A stretch of 64,000 nucleotides of DNA, taken from Algibacter mikhailovii (GTDB lineage: Bacteria > Bacteroidota > Bacteroidia > Flavobacteriales > Flavobacteriaceae). The notes beneath the pieces are model-generated. The model had not been told where the DNA came from. It saw only the letters and a list, made by a program, of their open reading frames with translations, and searched no databases. Shown in pieces: positions 44,715 to 52,945 of the stretch. Within the stretch, counting starts at the first letter, position 1, and every line of letters starts with the position of its first letter. Both the position numbers and the translations under genes were made by a program. Where the stretch lies: positions 2,575-66,574 of the forward strand of contig NZ_BMWZ01000001.1 of NCBI RefSeq assembly GCF_014651495.1, in the 5' to 3' direction.

Positions 44715-45533
44715 ATGTATAACTTATTAAAAGGAAAGAAGGGAATTATTTTTGGGGCGCTAGATTCAAATTCAATTGCTTGGAAAACGGCTGAGCGTGT
44801 TCATGAAGAAGGTGGAACTTTTGTTTTAACTAATGCACCAGTGGCCATGCGAATGGGTCAAATAAATGAGCTAGCTGAAAAAACAGGTTCTCAAATCATT
44901 CCTGCTGATGCTACTTCTTTAGAAGATTTACAAAACTTGGTAGATCAATCTATGGAGATTCTAGGAGGTAAAATTGATTTTGTTTTACACTCTATTGGGA
45001 TGTCTATTAATGTTAGAAAAGGAAAACATTATACGAATCAAAACTATGATTGGACACAAAAGGGAACTGATGTTTCGGCTATGTCTTTTCATAAGGTTAT
45101 GCAAACGTTATATAAAGCTGATGCTATGAATGAATGGGGGAGTATCGTTGCATTGAGCTATATGGCCGCACAACGTGTTTTTCCTGATTATAATGATATG
45201 GCTGATAATAAGGCGTATTTAGAAAGTATAGCACGTAGTTTTGGTTATTTCTTCGGAAGAGATAAAAAAGTAAGAGTTAATACTATTTCACAATCACCAA
45301 CGCCAACAACAGCAGGTAGTGGAGTAAAAGGATTTGACGGTTTCATAGCATATGCAGATAAGATGTCACCACTTGGTAATGCAAGTGCTTTAGATTGTGC
45401 TAACTATACTGTTTCTCTATTTAGCGATTTAACAAAACGCGTGACTTTACAAAATCTATATAACGACGGTGGATTTAGTAATATGGGGGTTAGTGATGCT
45501 GTGATGTCCACTTTTATGGGAGAAGAGGAATAA
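44715..45533 (+). CDS. fabI: Enoyl-ACP reductase (NADH), FabI
   Basis: 272 aa. Short-chain dehydrogenase of fatty acid elongation. GKKGIIFGALDSNSIAW (about 7-23) is the FabI cofactor start (G-x5-S-I-A-W form), LHSIGM (about 91-96) the nucleotide region, and Y149 (SYMAAQRVFPDY), Y159 and K166 make the FabI Tyr-x6-Lys active site. The C-terminal SQSPTPTTAGSGVKGFDGFI loop covers the substrate site that triclosan binds in other FabI proteins. It has its own -7 box upstream and a terminator downstream. Confidence 0.95.
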   Translation: MYNLLKGKKGIIFGALDSNSIAWKTAERVHEEGGTFVLTNAPVAMRMGQINELAEKTGSQIIPADATSLEDLQNLVDQSMEILGGKIDFVLHSIGMSINVRKGKHYTNQNYDWTQKGTDVSAMSFHKVMQTLYKADAMNEWGSIVALSYMAAQRVFPDYNDMADNKAYLESIARSFGYFFGRDKKVRVNTISQSPTPTTAGSGVKGFDGFIAYADKMSPLGNASALDCANYTVSLFSDLTKRVTLQNLYNDGGFSNMGVSDAVMSTFMGEEE

Positions 45534-45554
45534 CAAACAAAAATAATATTGAGT

Positions 45555-45585
45555 AAAAGCCACCTGTATAACGGTGGCTTTTTTG
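45555..45585 (+). terminator. Terminator of fabI
   Basis: AAAAGCCACC and GGTGGCTTTT form a 10-bp stem with an 8-base loop, followed by T residues (TTTTTTG). The T tract runs into the next promoter box. Confidence 0.88.
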
Positions 45586-45586
45586 T

Positions 45587-45594
45587 TACATTTG
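45587..45594 (+). promoter_or_regulatory. -7 box of the glycosyltransferase unit
   Basis: TACATTTG fits TAnnTTTG and ends 4 bases before the ATG at 45599, so the mRNA would start at or next to the start codon. It follows the fabI terminator with a single base between. Confidence 0.5.
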
Positions 45595-45598
45595 TGTT

Positions 45599-46606
45599 AT
45601 GCAGTTACAATTCTCATTTATAATTCCAGTTTATAATCGGCCTGAGGAAATTCAAGAACTCTTGCAGAGTTTTGAAGCTCTTGAGGCGACTATGGCTTAT
45701 GAAATTGTAATTGTTGAAGATGGATCGACTAAACCTTCAAAAACGATAGTTGAATCTTTCCAGAACAGGTTAAATATATCATATTTTATAAAGGCTAATT
45801 CGGGGCCGGGAGATTCTAGGAATTATGGTATGCAACGGGCTAAAGGCAATTATTTTATTATTTTAGACTCAGATTGTATTCTTCCGAAAGACTATTTACA
45901 AGTCGTTGAAGATGATTTAAAGCGCGAATTTGTTGATTGTTATGGTGGTCCTGATGCCGCTCATGAGTCGTTTACAAATTTGCAAAAGGCTATTAATTTT
46001 TCAATGACGTCCATGATTACTACGGGCGGTATTCGAGGAAGAAAGAATAGTTTAGATAAATTTCAACCCAGAAGTTTTAATATGGGCTTATCAAAAAAGG
46101 CTTTTGAGGCAACCAACGGTTTTGGTAGAATTCACCCTGGTGAAGACCCTGATTTATCAATTAGACTATGGGATTTAGGGTTTAAAACAAAATTAATTGT
46201 AGAAGCTTATGTTTATCATAAACGTCGTATTTCATGGCGAACGTTTTATAAACAAGTCCATAAATTTGGTTTGGTTCGCCCCATTTTAAATTTCTGGCAC
46301 CCTTCAACAAAAAAGCTTACATATTGGTTTCCTACACTTTTTATTTTGGGTTTAATTGCCTGTCTAGTACTATTTGTTTTTGATTTTACATGGCCACTAA
46401 TACTTTATATGCTATATTTTGTTATGGCTTTTGTAATGGCTTTAATAGAAACAAAAAGTTTGATAGTTTCTTTTTTAGCTATCCCAGCTATCTTAATTCA
46501 ATTCTTTGGCTATGGCTATGGTTTTTTGAAATCGACACTAGCCGTATCTACTTTGAAAAAAGATCCAGAAATTCATTTTCCAAAATTGTTTTTTAAACAG
46601 ACATGA
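45599..46606 (+). CDS. Family 2 glycosyltransferase with membrane helices
   Basis: 335 aa. GT-A fold: FIIPVYNRPEEIQELLQSF (about 7-25), VIVEDGSTKPS (about 38-48), SGPGDSRNYGMQRAKG (about 67-82), the DSD metal motif in FIILDSDCILPKDYL (about 85-99) and HPGEDPDLSIRLWDLGFKTK (about 178-197, ED acid pair). Two to three membrane helices follow from about 240 (LFILGLIACLVLFVFDFTWP), so it acts at the inner face of the membrane, probably on a lipid-linked or envelope glycan. The acceptor is unknown. It overlaps the YbbR gene by 4 bases. Confidence 0.9.
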   Translation: MQLQFSFIIPVYNRPEEIQELLQSFEALEATMAYEIVIVEDGSTKPSKTIVESFQNRLNISYFIKANSGPGDSRNYGMQRAKGNYFIILDSDCILPKDYLQVVEDDLKREFVDCYGGPDAAHESFTNLQKAINFSMTSMITTGGIRGRKNSLDKFQPRSFNMGLSKKAFEATNGFGRIHPGEDPDLSIRLWDLGFKTKLIVEAYVYHKRRISWRTFYKQVHKFGLVRPILNFWHPSTKKLTYWFPTLFILGLIACLVLFVFDFTWPLILYMLYFVMAFVMALIETKSLIVSFLAIPAILIQFFGYGYGFLKSTLAVSTLKKDPEIHFPKLFFKQT

Positions 46607-47562
46607 TAAAAAGTATAAGAACTCACATAATGGCTTCCATAAAGAATAAGAGAATAAACGTATTCTTGTTGTTTTTGTTATCGTCTTTTGTGATTTTGAT
46701 TTTCACTAAGCTGTCTAAAGAATATACTAAAACCATTTCTTTTGAAATTGAAAAGTATAATGTACCGAAAGAATATGTGATTTTAAACGATTCCATAAAC
46801 TTAAATATTACTTTAAAAACATTTGGATTTAATTGGTTGCGTTACGCCATGTCTAAACCCAAAATAGCTATTGATTTCAGTAAAGATGTTTCTAAAGAAG
46901 GAAGTGTTTTTATATATAACAAATCGAAGGCTTATTTAAATAATACGCAATTTGACAAAAATATAGAAGTACTTAATTTAGAGCCAGAACGACTGGTATT
47001 TAGATATGATGTCAATTTGGTTAAAAAGGTACCAATAAAAATAAATACAGATATTCAATATCGTATTGGGTATGATAGGGCGTCTGAGGTGATTGCAGAG
47101 CCAGATTCAGTGGTAATTGTGGGGCCAGAAATTTTAGTGTCAGAATATGAGTTTTTGGAAACAGATACTTTAAAACTTAGTAATATAAGGGGTGATATTA
47201 AACAAAGTGTAACGTTGAAATTACCTAATAATGAAAGCGATTTAAAAATTACGGTAGAACACGTCACATTGAGTGCTAAGGTTGAAAAGTTCACGGAAGG
47301 CGCTTTTAAAATACCGGTAGAATTAATAAATGTGCCTAAGGGGTTGCAGGTAAAATACTTCCCTAAAGAAGTTACCGTTTCGTACTATGTAAGTTTAAGT
47401 GACTTTAAGATGATTTCGAAAAAAGATTTTAAAGTAATTTGTGATTTTCAAAAAGTGAATGAAAGCCAGACTGTATTAAAGCCTGAATTGGTGCTCTTTC
47501 CAGAAGTCGCTCAAAACACAAAAATTGATTATCAACGTATAGAGTTTATAACAACAAAATGA
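46603..47562 (+). CDS. YbbR-like domain protein (CdaR-like)
   Basis: 319 aa. One N-terminal membrane helix (about 20-37, NVFLLFLLSSFVILIFTKL) then a large periplasmic part with YbbR-type beta repeats (VPIKINTDIQYRIGYDRASE, about 146-165; VVIVGPEILVSEYEFLETDT, about 172-191). In Firmicutes, YbbR/CdaR proteins regulate the diadenylate cyclase CdaA; no cdaA is visible here, so that role is not supported. It overlaps the glycosyltransferase upstream and coaE downstream by 4 bases each. Confidence 0.85.
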   Translation: MIKSIRTHIMASIKNKRINVFLLFLLSSFVILIFTKLSKEYTKTISFEIEKYNVPKEYVILNDSINLNITLKTFGFNWLRYAMSKPKIAIDFSKDVSKEGSVFIYNKSKAYLNNTQFDKNIEVLNLEPERLVFRYDVNLVKKVPIKINTDIQYRIGYDRASEVIAEPDSVVIVGPEILVSEYEFLETDTLKLSNIRGDIKQSVTLKLPNNESDLKITVEHVTLSAKVEKFTEGAFKIPVELINVPKGLQVKYFPKEVTVSYYVSLSDFKMISKKDFKVICDFQKVNESQTVLKPELVLFPEVAQNTKIDYQRIEFITTK

Positions 47563-48149
47563 TTATTGTCGGACTTACAGGGGGTATTGGTAGTGGTAAA
47601 ACTACGGTTTTAAAACAATTTGAAAAATTAGGCGTACCCGTTTATATAGCTGATGAGGAAGCGAAAAAATTAATGGCCTCATCAAAAGTTATACAGCAAC
47701 AACTAATAGGCTTATTTGGAACAGAGGCCTACTTAGAAGGTCATCTTAATAAGCCGTATATAGCAAATCTTATATTTAATGATAAGACCTTCCTTAGTAA
47801 AATGAATGCCATTATTCACCCTGAAGTGGCAAAACATTTTGAGGAATGGGTAAAGCATCAAGATGCACCTTATTTGATTAAGGAAGTTGCGATTTTATTT
47901 GAAAATGGAGGTGAACATAGCTGTGATTATGCTATCACGGTAACGGCTCCAAAAGCTGTAAGAATTGAACGTGTTTTAAAACGCGATAATACTTCTAAAG
48001 AAAAGATAGAAGCCATTATGAAAAATCAATGGTCTGATGAAAAAAAAGTAAGGCACTCTCATTTTGTAATTCACAATGTGTCTCTTGACAAAACTCAGGA
48101 ACAAGTTCTTAAAATTCACAACAAAATAATTGAAAATCTTAAAATTTAA
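47559..48149 (+). CDS. coaE: Dephospho-CoA kinase
   Basis: 196 aa, usual length. Last step of CoA synthesis, ATP-dependent phosphorylation of the ribose. Walker A is GLTGGIGSGKTTVLKQFEKL (5-24), the acidic substrate residues are in VYIADEEAKKLM (about 29-40), and LLFENGGE in the form AILFENGGEHSCDYAITVTA (about 111-130) is typical of Bacteroidota CoaE; RVLKRDN (about 139-145) is the lid. It overlaps the YbbR gene by 4 bases. Confidence 0.96.
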   Translation: MIIVGLTGGIGSGKTTVLKQFEKLGVPVYIADEEAKKLMASSKVIQQQLIGLFGTEAYLEGHLNKPYIANLIFNDKTFLSKMNAIIHPEVAKHFEEWVKHQDAPYLIKEVAILFENGGEHSCDYAITVTAPKAVRIERVLKRDNTSKEKIEAIMKNQWSDEKKVRHSHFVIHNVSLDKTQEQVLKIHNKIIENLKI

Positions 48150-48209
48150 CATTTTTGTTAATGTAAGGTTAAAAGGCTGCGCTCCTAAATGTTAAAATGT
48201 TAATTTTGA

Positions 48210-49781
48210 ATGATGAGCAAAAGAATTTTCGTCCTATTAATACTGTTAATGAGTTTATCACTTATTGGTATTATTTCTATTCAGGCTTATTATATAAATG
48301 ATGCCGTTAAGAATGAAAAGGAACGCTTTAAATTCAATGTTCTTACGGTATTAAATAATGTTTCAAACACCATTCAGGAGAATGAATTTGAAAAGTATTT
48401 TGCCGAGTATTCAAATTTAGATAAGGAGAAGAAAGCAGATGAAGAGACTGTTTCTCAGTTGTTAATTTATAGAAAAAACAATAGTACAAAAGAAACATTA
48501 ATTTATAAAAGTAATGTATTACAAGAAGACTATAAGTTGTCTTCTTCGCTCTTTGACATTGGTTTAGATAGTCTAGATATTACAAATATTATTGGTGAGT
48601 CTAGTACCGAAATTTATAGTGATGTAGGGGTTACAGAAAAAGATTTGAAAAGTCCAATTTCTGAAATCATAAGAACGGGAACTATTGATGAAGCTCAAAA
48701 ATTGAATTGGGAGAAAAGCTTTAGAATGATTTCTAAAAGAACACCAATTCACAAAAGAGTCTCAGAAGAAGAAATTAGTGAGTTGTTATCTGAGAAATTG
48801 GAAAAGTATGGTATTAGCATTGGTTTTGAATATGCTATTTATGGAAATGGTTTAGCGACTAAGGTGCATAGTGATAACTTTGAAAATAACATAAAATCTA
48901 CCTTTAGTGTACCAATATTTTACGATGAAGATAATAGGAGTTCGTATAGGCTTTTAGTTAATTTCCCTGATGATAGGCAGTTTATTCTTTCGGGAATTAT
49001 TGGTATGATAATGTTGTCTGTGCTATTTACTTCTATTATAATAATAGCGTACGGAAGCGCATTATTTCAATTGGTAAAACAACGGAAGATTTCACAGATC
49101 AAAACTGATTTCATCAATAACATGACACATGAGTTTAAGACGCCTATAGCGACTATAAATTTAGCTTTAGATGCAATAAAAAATCCTAAGGTTATTGGTG
49201 ATAGTGAAAAAGTAATTCGTTATCTTACTATGATTAAGGAAGAGAACAAACGCATGCATGCACAGGTTGAAAACGTATTAAGAATTTCTAAATTAGAAAA
49301 AAATGAACTTAATATTAGTAAGGACCGAGTTGATTTACATGAATTGGTATTAGATGCACTCACACATGTGCAGTTGATAGTTGAAGATAGACAAGGGTAT
49401 TGTAAAACCAATCTTAATGCTGCAAAATCGTCAGTTCTAGCTAATGAAACACATTTTACTAATGTGGTTGTGAACATACTGGATAATGCGATAAAATATT
49501 CTCCAGATGCCCCTGAGATCGAAGTGTCAACAGAAAATGTTGGAACTAATATTATATTAAAAGTAAAAGATCATGGGAGCGGTATGAGTAAAGGCGCAGC
49601 CAAAAAGGTTTTTGAAAAATTTTATAGAGAACACACTGGGAATATACATAATGTAAAAGGGCATGGTTTAGGTTTAGCTTACGTTAAACGTATTGTAGAA
49701 GATCACCAAGGTCATGTATCAGTAGAATCAGAAAAAGACAAGGGAAGCACATTTATAATTAAGCTACCATTAATATCATAA
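48210..49781 (+). CDS. Sensor histidine kinase
   Basis: 523 aa, ATG 48210 or the adjacent ATG. Two membrane helices (about 5-25, RIFVLLILLMSLSLIGIISI; about 259-281) flank a periplasmic sensor part of about 230 residues that is not recognised. The HisKA box is FINNMTHEFKTPIATINLAL with H307; the ATPase domain has NVVVNILDNAIKYSPDAPEI (N box), KVKDHGSGM (G1) and HGLGLAYVKRIVEDHQGHVS (G2). It autophosphorylates on H307 and passes the phosphate to the regulator gene that follows 2 bases later. It is 60 bases after coaE. Confidence 0.95.
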   Translation: MMSKRIFVLLILLMSLSLIGIISIQAYYINDAVKNEKERFKFNVLTVLNNVSNTIQENEFEKYFAEYSNLDKEKKADEETVSQLLIYRKNNSTKETLIYKSNVLQEDYKLSSSLFDIGLDSLDITNIIGESSTEIYSDVGVTEKDLKSPISEIIRTGTIDEAQKLNWEKSFRMISKRTPIHKRVSEEEISELLSEKLEKYGISIGFEYAIYGNGLATKVHSDNFENNIKSTFSVPIFYDEDNRSSYRLLVNFPDDRQFILSGIIGMIMLSVLFTSIIIIAYGSALFQLVKQRKISQIKTDFINNMTHEFKTPIATINLALDAIKNPKVIGDSEKVIRYLTMIKEENKRMHAQVENVLRISKLEKNELNISKDRVDLHELVLDALTHVQLIVEDRQGYCKTNLNAAKSSVLANETHFTNVVVNILDNAIKYSPDAPEIEVSTENVGTNIILKVKDHGSGMSKGAAKKVFEKFYREHTGNIHNVKGHGLGLAYVKRIVEDHQGHVSVESEKDKGSTFIIKLPLIS

Positions 49782-49783
49782 TT

Positions 49784-50488
49784 ATGGAAGAATACAAAAA
49801 AAGAATATTATTAGTAGAAGATGACCCTAATTTCGGTACTGTTTTAAAGGATTATTTAATGATGAACGATTATGAAGTTACGCATGCTAAAAATGGCATG
49901 GAAGGTTTTGAGAAATTCAAGAAAGATGATTTTGATTTATGTATTCTTGATGTTATGATGCCTTATAAAGATGGTTTTACATTGGCTAAAGAAATACGGG
50001 AGAAAAACACAGATGTACCTATTGTGTTTTTAACTGCTAAAACAATGAAAGAAGATGTTTTAAAAGGATATAAAGTTGGTGCAGATGACTACTTGAATAA
50101 GCCATTTGATAGTGAAGTATTGTTAATGAAAATTAAAGCAATTATTCAGCGTAAGGCTACTGAAACGATTTCTGATAGTAAACAGTTTGAGTTTAAAATT
50201 GGACGTTTTGATTTAAATTCAAAGCTTAGATTTTTGAAATTTGACGGAGGAGAACCTGTAAAACTCTCACCAAAAGAAAATGAACTTTTACGTTTGTTAG
50301 CATTGCATGAAAATGATTTAATGCCTAGAGAACTCGCTTTAACAAAAATATGGCGAGATGATAATTATTTCACATCTCGAAGTATGGATGTGTACATTGC
50401 TAAATTGCGTAAATATTTGAAACTCGATGAGAAAGTTGAAATCTTAAACATTCATGGTGAAGGTTTCAGATTGGTAATTAATAATTAG
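49784..50488 (+). CDS. OmpR-family response regulator
   Basis: 234 aa. Receiver domain: acidic pair in LLVEDDPNFG (about 9-18), phosphoacceptor D56 in LCILDVMMPYKDG (about 52-64), conserved Thr in FLTAKTMK and Lys in NKPFDSE (about 105-111). The C-terminal winged helix runs from about 130 (KPVKLSPKENELLRLLALHE-like block) to IHGEGFRLVI at the end. It forms a two-component pair with the kinase upstream and regulates unknown genes, possibly the envelope genes of this operon. A terminator follows at 50521. Confidence 0.95.
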   Translation: MEEYKKRILLVEDDPNFGTVLKDYLMMNDYEVTHAKNGMEGFEKFKKDDFDLCILDVMMPYKDGFTLAKEIREKNTDVPIVFLTAKTMKEDVLKGYKVGADDYLNKPFDSEVLLMKIKAIIQRKATETISDSKQFEFKIGRFDLNSKLRFLKFDGGEPVKLSPKENELLRLLALHENDLMPRELALTKIWRDDNYFTSRSMDVYIAKLRKYLKLDEKVEILNIHGEGFRLVINN

Positions 50489-50520
50489 ATTATTTACTTT
50501 ATACTTATACCATAAAATAA

Positions 50521-50544
50521 AAAAGCCAGCTGATGCTGGTTTTT
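50521..50544 (+). terminator. Terminator of the two-component operon
   Basis: AAAAGCCAGC (50521-50530), loop TGAT, GCTGGTTTTT (50535-50544); one pair is G-U. It lies 33 bases after the response-regulator stop. Confidence 0.75.
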
Positions 50545-50691
50545 CTTTTCTATAGAATTTGTACTATAACTTTAAGGCCTTATAGCTACAATCACAAATC
50601 ATACTATCATGTTAGTAGCATTTTGACAAAGGTGTTTTATCAAATAAATACTTTGAGTTTTTATGTTATACGAATTAAGCTTTATCTGTTC

Positions 50692-51351
50692 TTACGAAAT
50701 TCGGGTACTTAGCCACGTATTAAATTCATAAAAATTTTGTGGCGCTACACCATGTCCAACTGGAAATTCAGAGTATTGGTTTTTGATGTTCAGACTATTT
50801 AAAAATGTTGGGGTTTGTCTGGCCCAATCCACAGGTATAACCTGATCTACACTTCCATGAGAGCAATAAAAATCTAGATTTGAATAATCTCTACTTACTA
50901 TATCATCAGGAAAAATATCACGAACAATATAACCACTTAAGGCTACTACGTTTCTTATTTTATCAGGATAGGTTAATGCTATAGCATAGCTTAAAATACT
51001 GCCTTGGCTAAAACCTAATAAAGAAACATTATCGGCGTCTACAGGATACGTTGCAATGGCCTCGTCAATAAATTTAGATATTAAATCTCTTGATTGTATG
51101 GCTTCTACATTATCATTCCATTTACCACGTTCAGCATCAAAATTTATAGCATACCATGCATTGCCATAAGGCTGCATTGGGTACGGAGCCCTTACAGAAA
51201 TAATGAAAAGCTCTTTTGGTAACTCTGAGGCAAAAGAAAATAAGTCATTCTCATCACTGCCATAGCCATGCATCATGATAAGTAATGGTGCGTTTTTCGA
51301 TAAATTTGATTCACGAATAATGTGTTGTAAAGAAAGCGAGGTATTTACCAT
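50692..51351 (-). CDS. Alpha/beta hydrolase, carboxylesterase type
   Basis: 219 aa. LLIMMHGYGSDENDLFSFAS (about 23-42) gives the oxyanion-hole HGxGs motif, the nucleophile S115 is in LLGFSQGSIL, Asp lies in the DFYCSHGSVDQVIPVDWARQ block (about 165-184) and His is in EFPVGHGVAPQN (about 193-205). It belongs to the carboxylesterase/phospholipase (YpfH-like) group; the ester substrate is unknown. No signal peptide, so cytoplasmic. It immediately follows the small membrane protein gene at 51352 on the same strand. Confidence 0.9.
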   Translation of the reverse strand: MVNTSLSLQHIIRESNLSKNAPLLIMMHGYGSDENDLFSFASELPKELFIISVRAPYPMQPYGNAWYAINFDAERGKWNDNVEAIQSRDLISKFIDEAIATYPVDADNVSLLGFSQGSILSYAIALTYPDKIRNVVALSGYIVRDIFPDDIVSRDYSNLDFYCSHGSVDQVIPVDWARQTPTFLNSLNIKNQYSEFPVGHGVAPQNFYEFNTWLSTRIS

Positions 51352-51684
51352 TTAATTTCCAAGATTAGCAAATAGTTTTTGATATAATGCGCCTACAAGT
51401 GGTACTTCTTGCGCTTTTTTTCCCAGTGCATTTGAGAATCCATAAATAAATAGCACGGCAAAAAATAAATAAAAACTCGATGTGATTAACCAACTATTAA
51501 AACTTCCAATAATATAACCCAATGCAAAAAAAGTAAGCCATAGACCTAAAGCCTGTCGAATATGAAAACTAGCAAAATCACTTTTATTGTCATTATTAAG
51601 GTAATAAGCAATAATAGTCCCAAAAATGGTAATGTAACTTATTATTGCATTTTTTCGGCCTTTTTTAATGTCTTGTTCAGTCAT
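51352..51684 (-). CDS. Small membrane protein, DUF4870-like
   Basis: 110 aa with three hydrophobic helices (about 14-29, 46-62, 67-86). NDNKSDFASFHIRQALGLWL (about 31-50) is the signature of DUF4870-like/import-component proteins (F-x-x-R-Q-A-L/S). No function known. It is in a unit with the dihydroorotase-like gene (4-base gap) and the hydrolase. Confidence 0.8.
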   Translation of the reverse strand: MTEQDIKKGRKNAIISYITIFGTIIAYYLNNDNKSDFASFHIRQALGLWLTFFALGYIIGSFNSWLITSSFYLFFAVLFIYGFSNALGKKAQEVPLVGALYQKLFANLGN

Positions 51685-51688
51685 AAAT

Positions 51689-52945
51689 TTATGAATTTAG
51701 AACGGTCTTATTGTTTGAAATAATACCATAAACATGACCTTTCAAGGTTTCGTTTTCAAAAATGGCATTTTTTGATTTAGAAATGATGTGTTTTTTTGAA
51801 AACACATATTTTGTGTCTGGATTAAATAGGGTAATATTTGCTTTGTTTCCTATATTAATGGGTGTTTGTTCAGTGCCAAACCTAACTTTACCTTTGGTTA
51901 GAATATCAATTGTTTTTTTTGTAGTAAATATATTTTGTAAAATGCCAAAGGCACTTTCTAATCCTATGGTGCCATAATCGGCATGATCAAACTCTATTTT
52001 CTTGCCTTCAATATTAATTGGGTTATGATCTGTTGTCACCATATCTATAGTCCCATCTTTTAGCCCATCAATAAGAGCCTCCACGTCAGTTTTAGTCCGT
52101 AAAGGCGGTAGTACCTTATAAGAGGTATCGAATTCAGTTAATACCTCGTCTGTATAGAATATATTGTGCAGCGCGACGCTACAGGTAATATCAAGTTTCT
52201 TTTGTTTTGCAGCTTTGATTAAGGCCACAGATTTCGCTGTAGAAATGGTAGGGATGTGTAATTTTCCACCAGTGTATTCTAATAAAAACAAATCTCGAGA
52301 AATTTGTAATTCTTCAGCTAAAGCAGGAATGCCTTTTAATCCAAGTCTTGTACTTGTTATGTTTTCATTCATAACACCATTACCCACAATTTTATTCTCT
52401 TGTGGAAAAGAGCAAACTAGACCATTAAAATTACTGGCATATTGCAAAGCAATTTTCATAAGATTGGGGTTAGAAATGGGCTTTTTGTAATCATAAAAAG
52501 CGACAGCACCAGCCGTACGCATATCATACAGTTCAGCTAAATATTCACCCTTGCTGTCAACAGTTAAGGCACCTATAGGTAATAAAGAAACGGCGTTATT
52601 ATTTGATTTAGAATTAACAAATGTGATGTCGGCATTAGAATCTATGATGGGATCACTATTCGCATTTAGTGCAACAGCTGTGAAGCCAGAATATGCTGCT
52701 GTTTTAAGTCCGTTTAATATTGTTTCACGATCTTCATAACCTGGTTCTCCAAAACTAACACTGCTGTCAAACCAGCCTTGAGAAATATGGAGGTTATCTA
52801 ACTTGATTTCTTTAAAATTTAAGGTGTTTTTTATTCCATCTGCAATCTCAGTAATCACCCCATTTTTAATTAATACATCTTTAGTGGAATTATGGAATTC
52901 GCTTTTAGGATCTATTATTGTAGCAGATTTTATAAGTATGTTCAT
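51689..52945 (-). CDS. Dihydroorotase-like protein lacking metal ligands
   Basis: 418 aa, amidohydrolase fold of the type I dihydroorotase family. The motif that should read D-x-H-V-H-x-R-E-P-G is D60-S-S-V-S-F-G-E-P-G69: both His ligands and the substrate Arg are gone. The later H-x-x-H-x-S-T is HIPTIST (T233 for His), and the ISHAED region is VCSFPQE. Only H260 (SVALHNIFYTD) and D306 (TTDHNP) remain. The frame is intact and well conserved, so this looks like a non-catalytic homologue, as for PyrC' of Pseudomonas, which supports aspartate transcarbamoylase. It overlaps the BatA gene by 4 bases. It should not be counted as the pyrimidine enzyme. Confidence 0.85.
   Translation of the reverse strand: MNILIKSATIIDPKSEFHNSTKDVLIKNGVITEIADGIKNTLNFKEIKLDNLHISQGWFDSSVSFGEPGYEDRETILNGLKTAAYSGFTAVALNANSDPIIDSNADITFVNSKSNNNAVSLLPIGALTVDSKGEYLAELYDMRTAGAVAFYDYKKPISNPNLMKIALQYASNFNGLVCSFPQENKIVGNGVMNENITSTRLGLKGIPALAEELQISRDLFLLEYTGGKLHIPTISTAKSVALIKAAKQKKLDITCSVALHNIFYTDEVLTEFDTSYKVLPPLRTKTDVEALIDGLKDGTIDMVTTDHNPINIEGKKIEFDHADYGTIGLESAFGILQNIFTTKKTIDILTKGKVRFGTEQTPINIGNKANITLFNPDTKYVFSKKHIISKSKNAIFENETLKGHVYGIISNNKTVLNS

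Noticed and set aside
51689-52945. Dihydroorotase-like gene as a pseudogene
   Set aside because: The frame is intact over 418 codons, the fold and C-terminal part are preserved and losses are confined to active-site residues, which points to a non-catalytic function.
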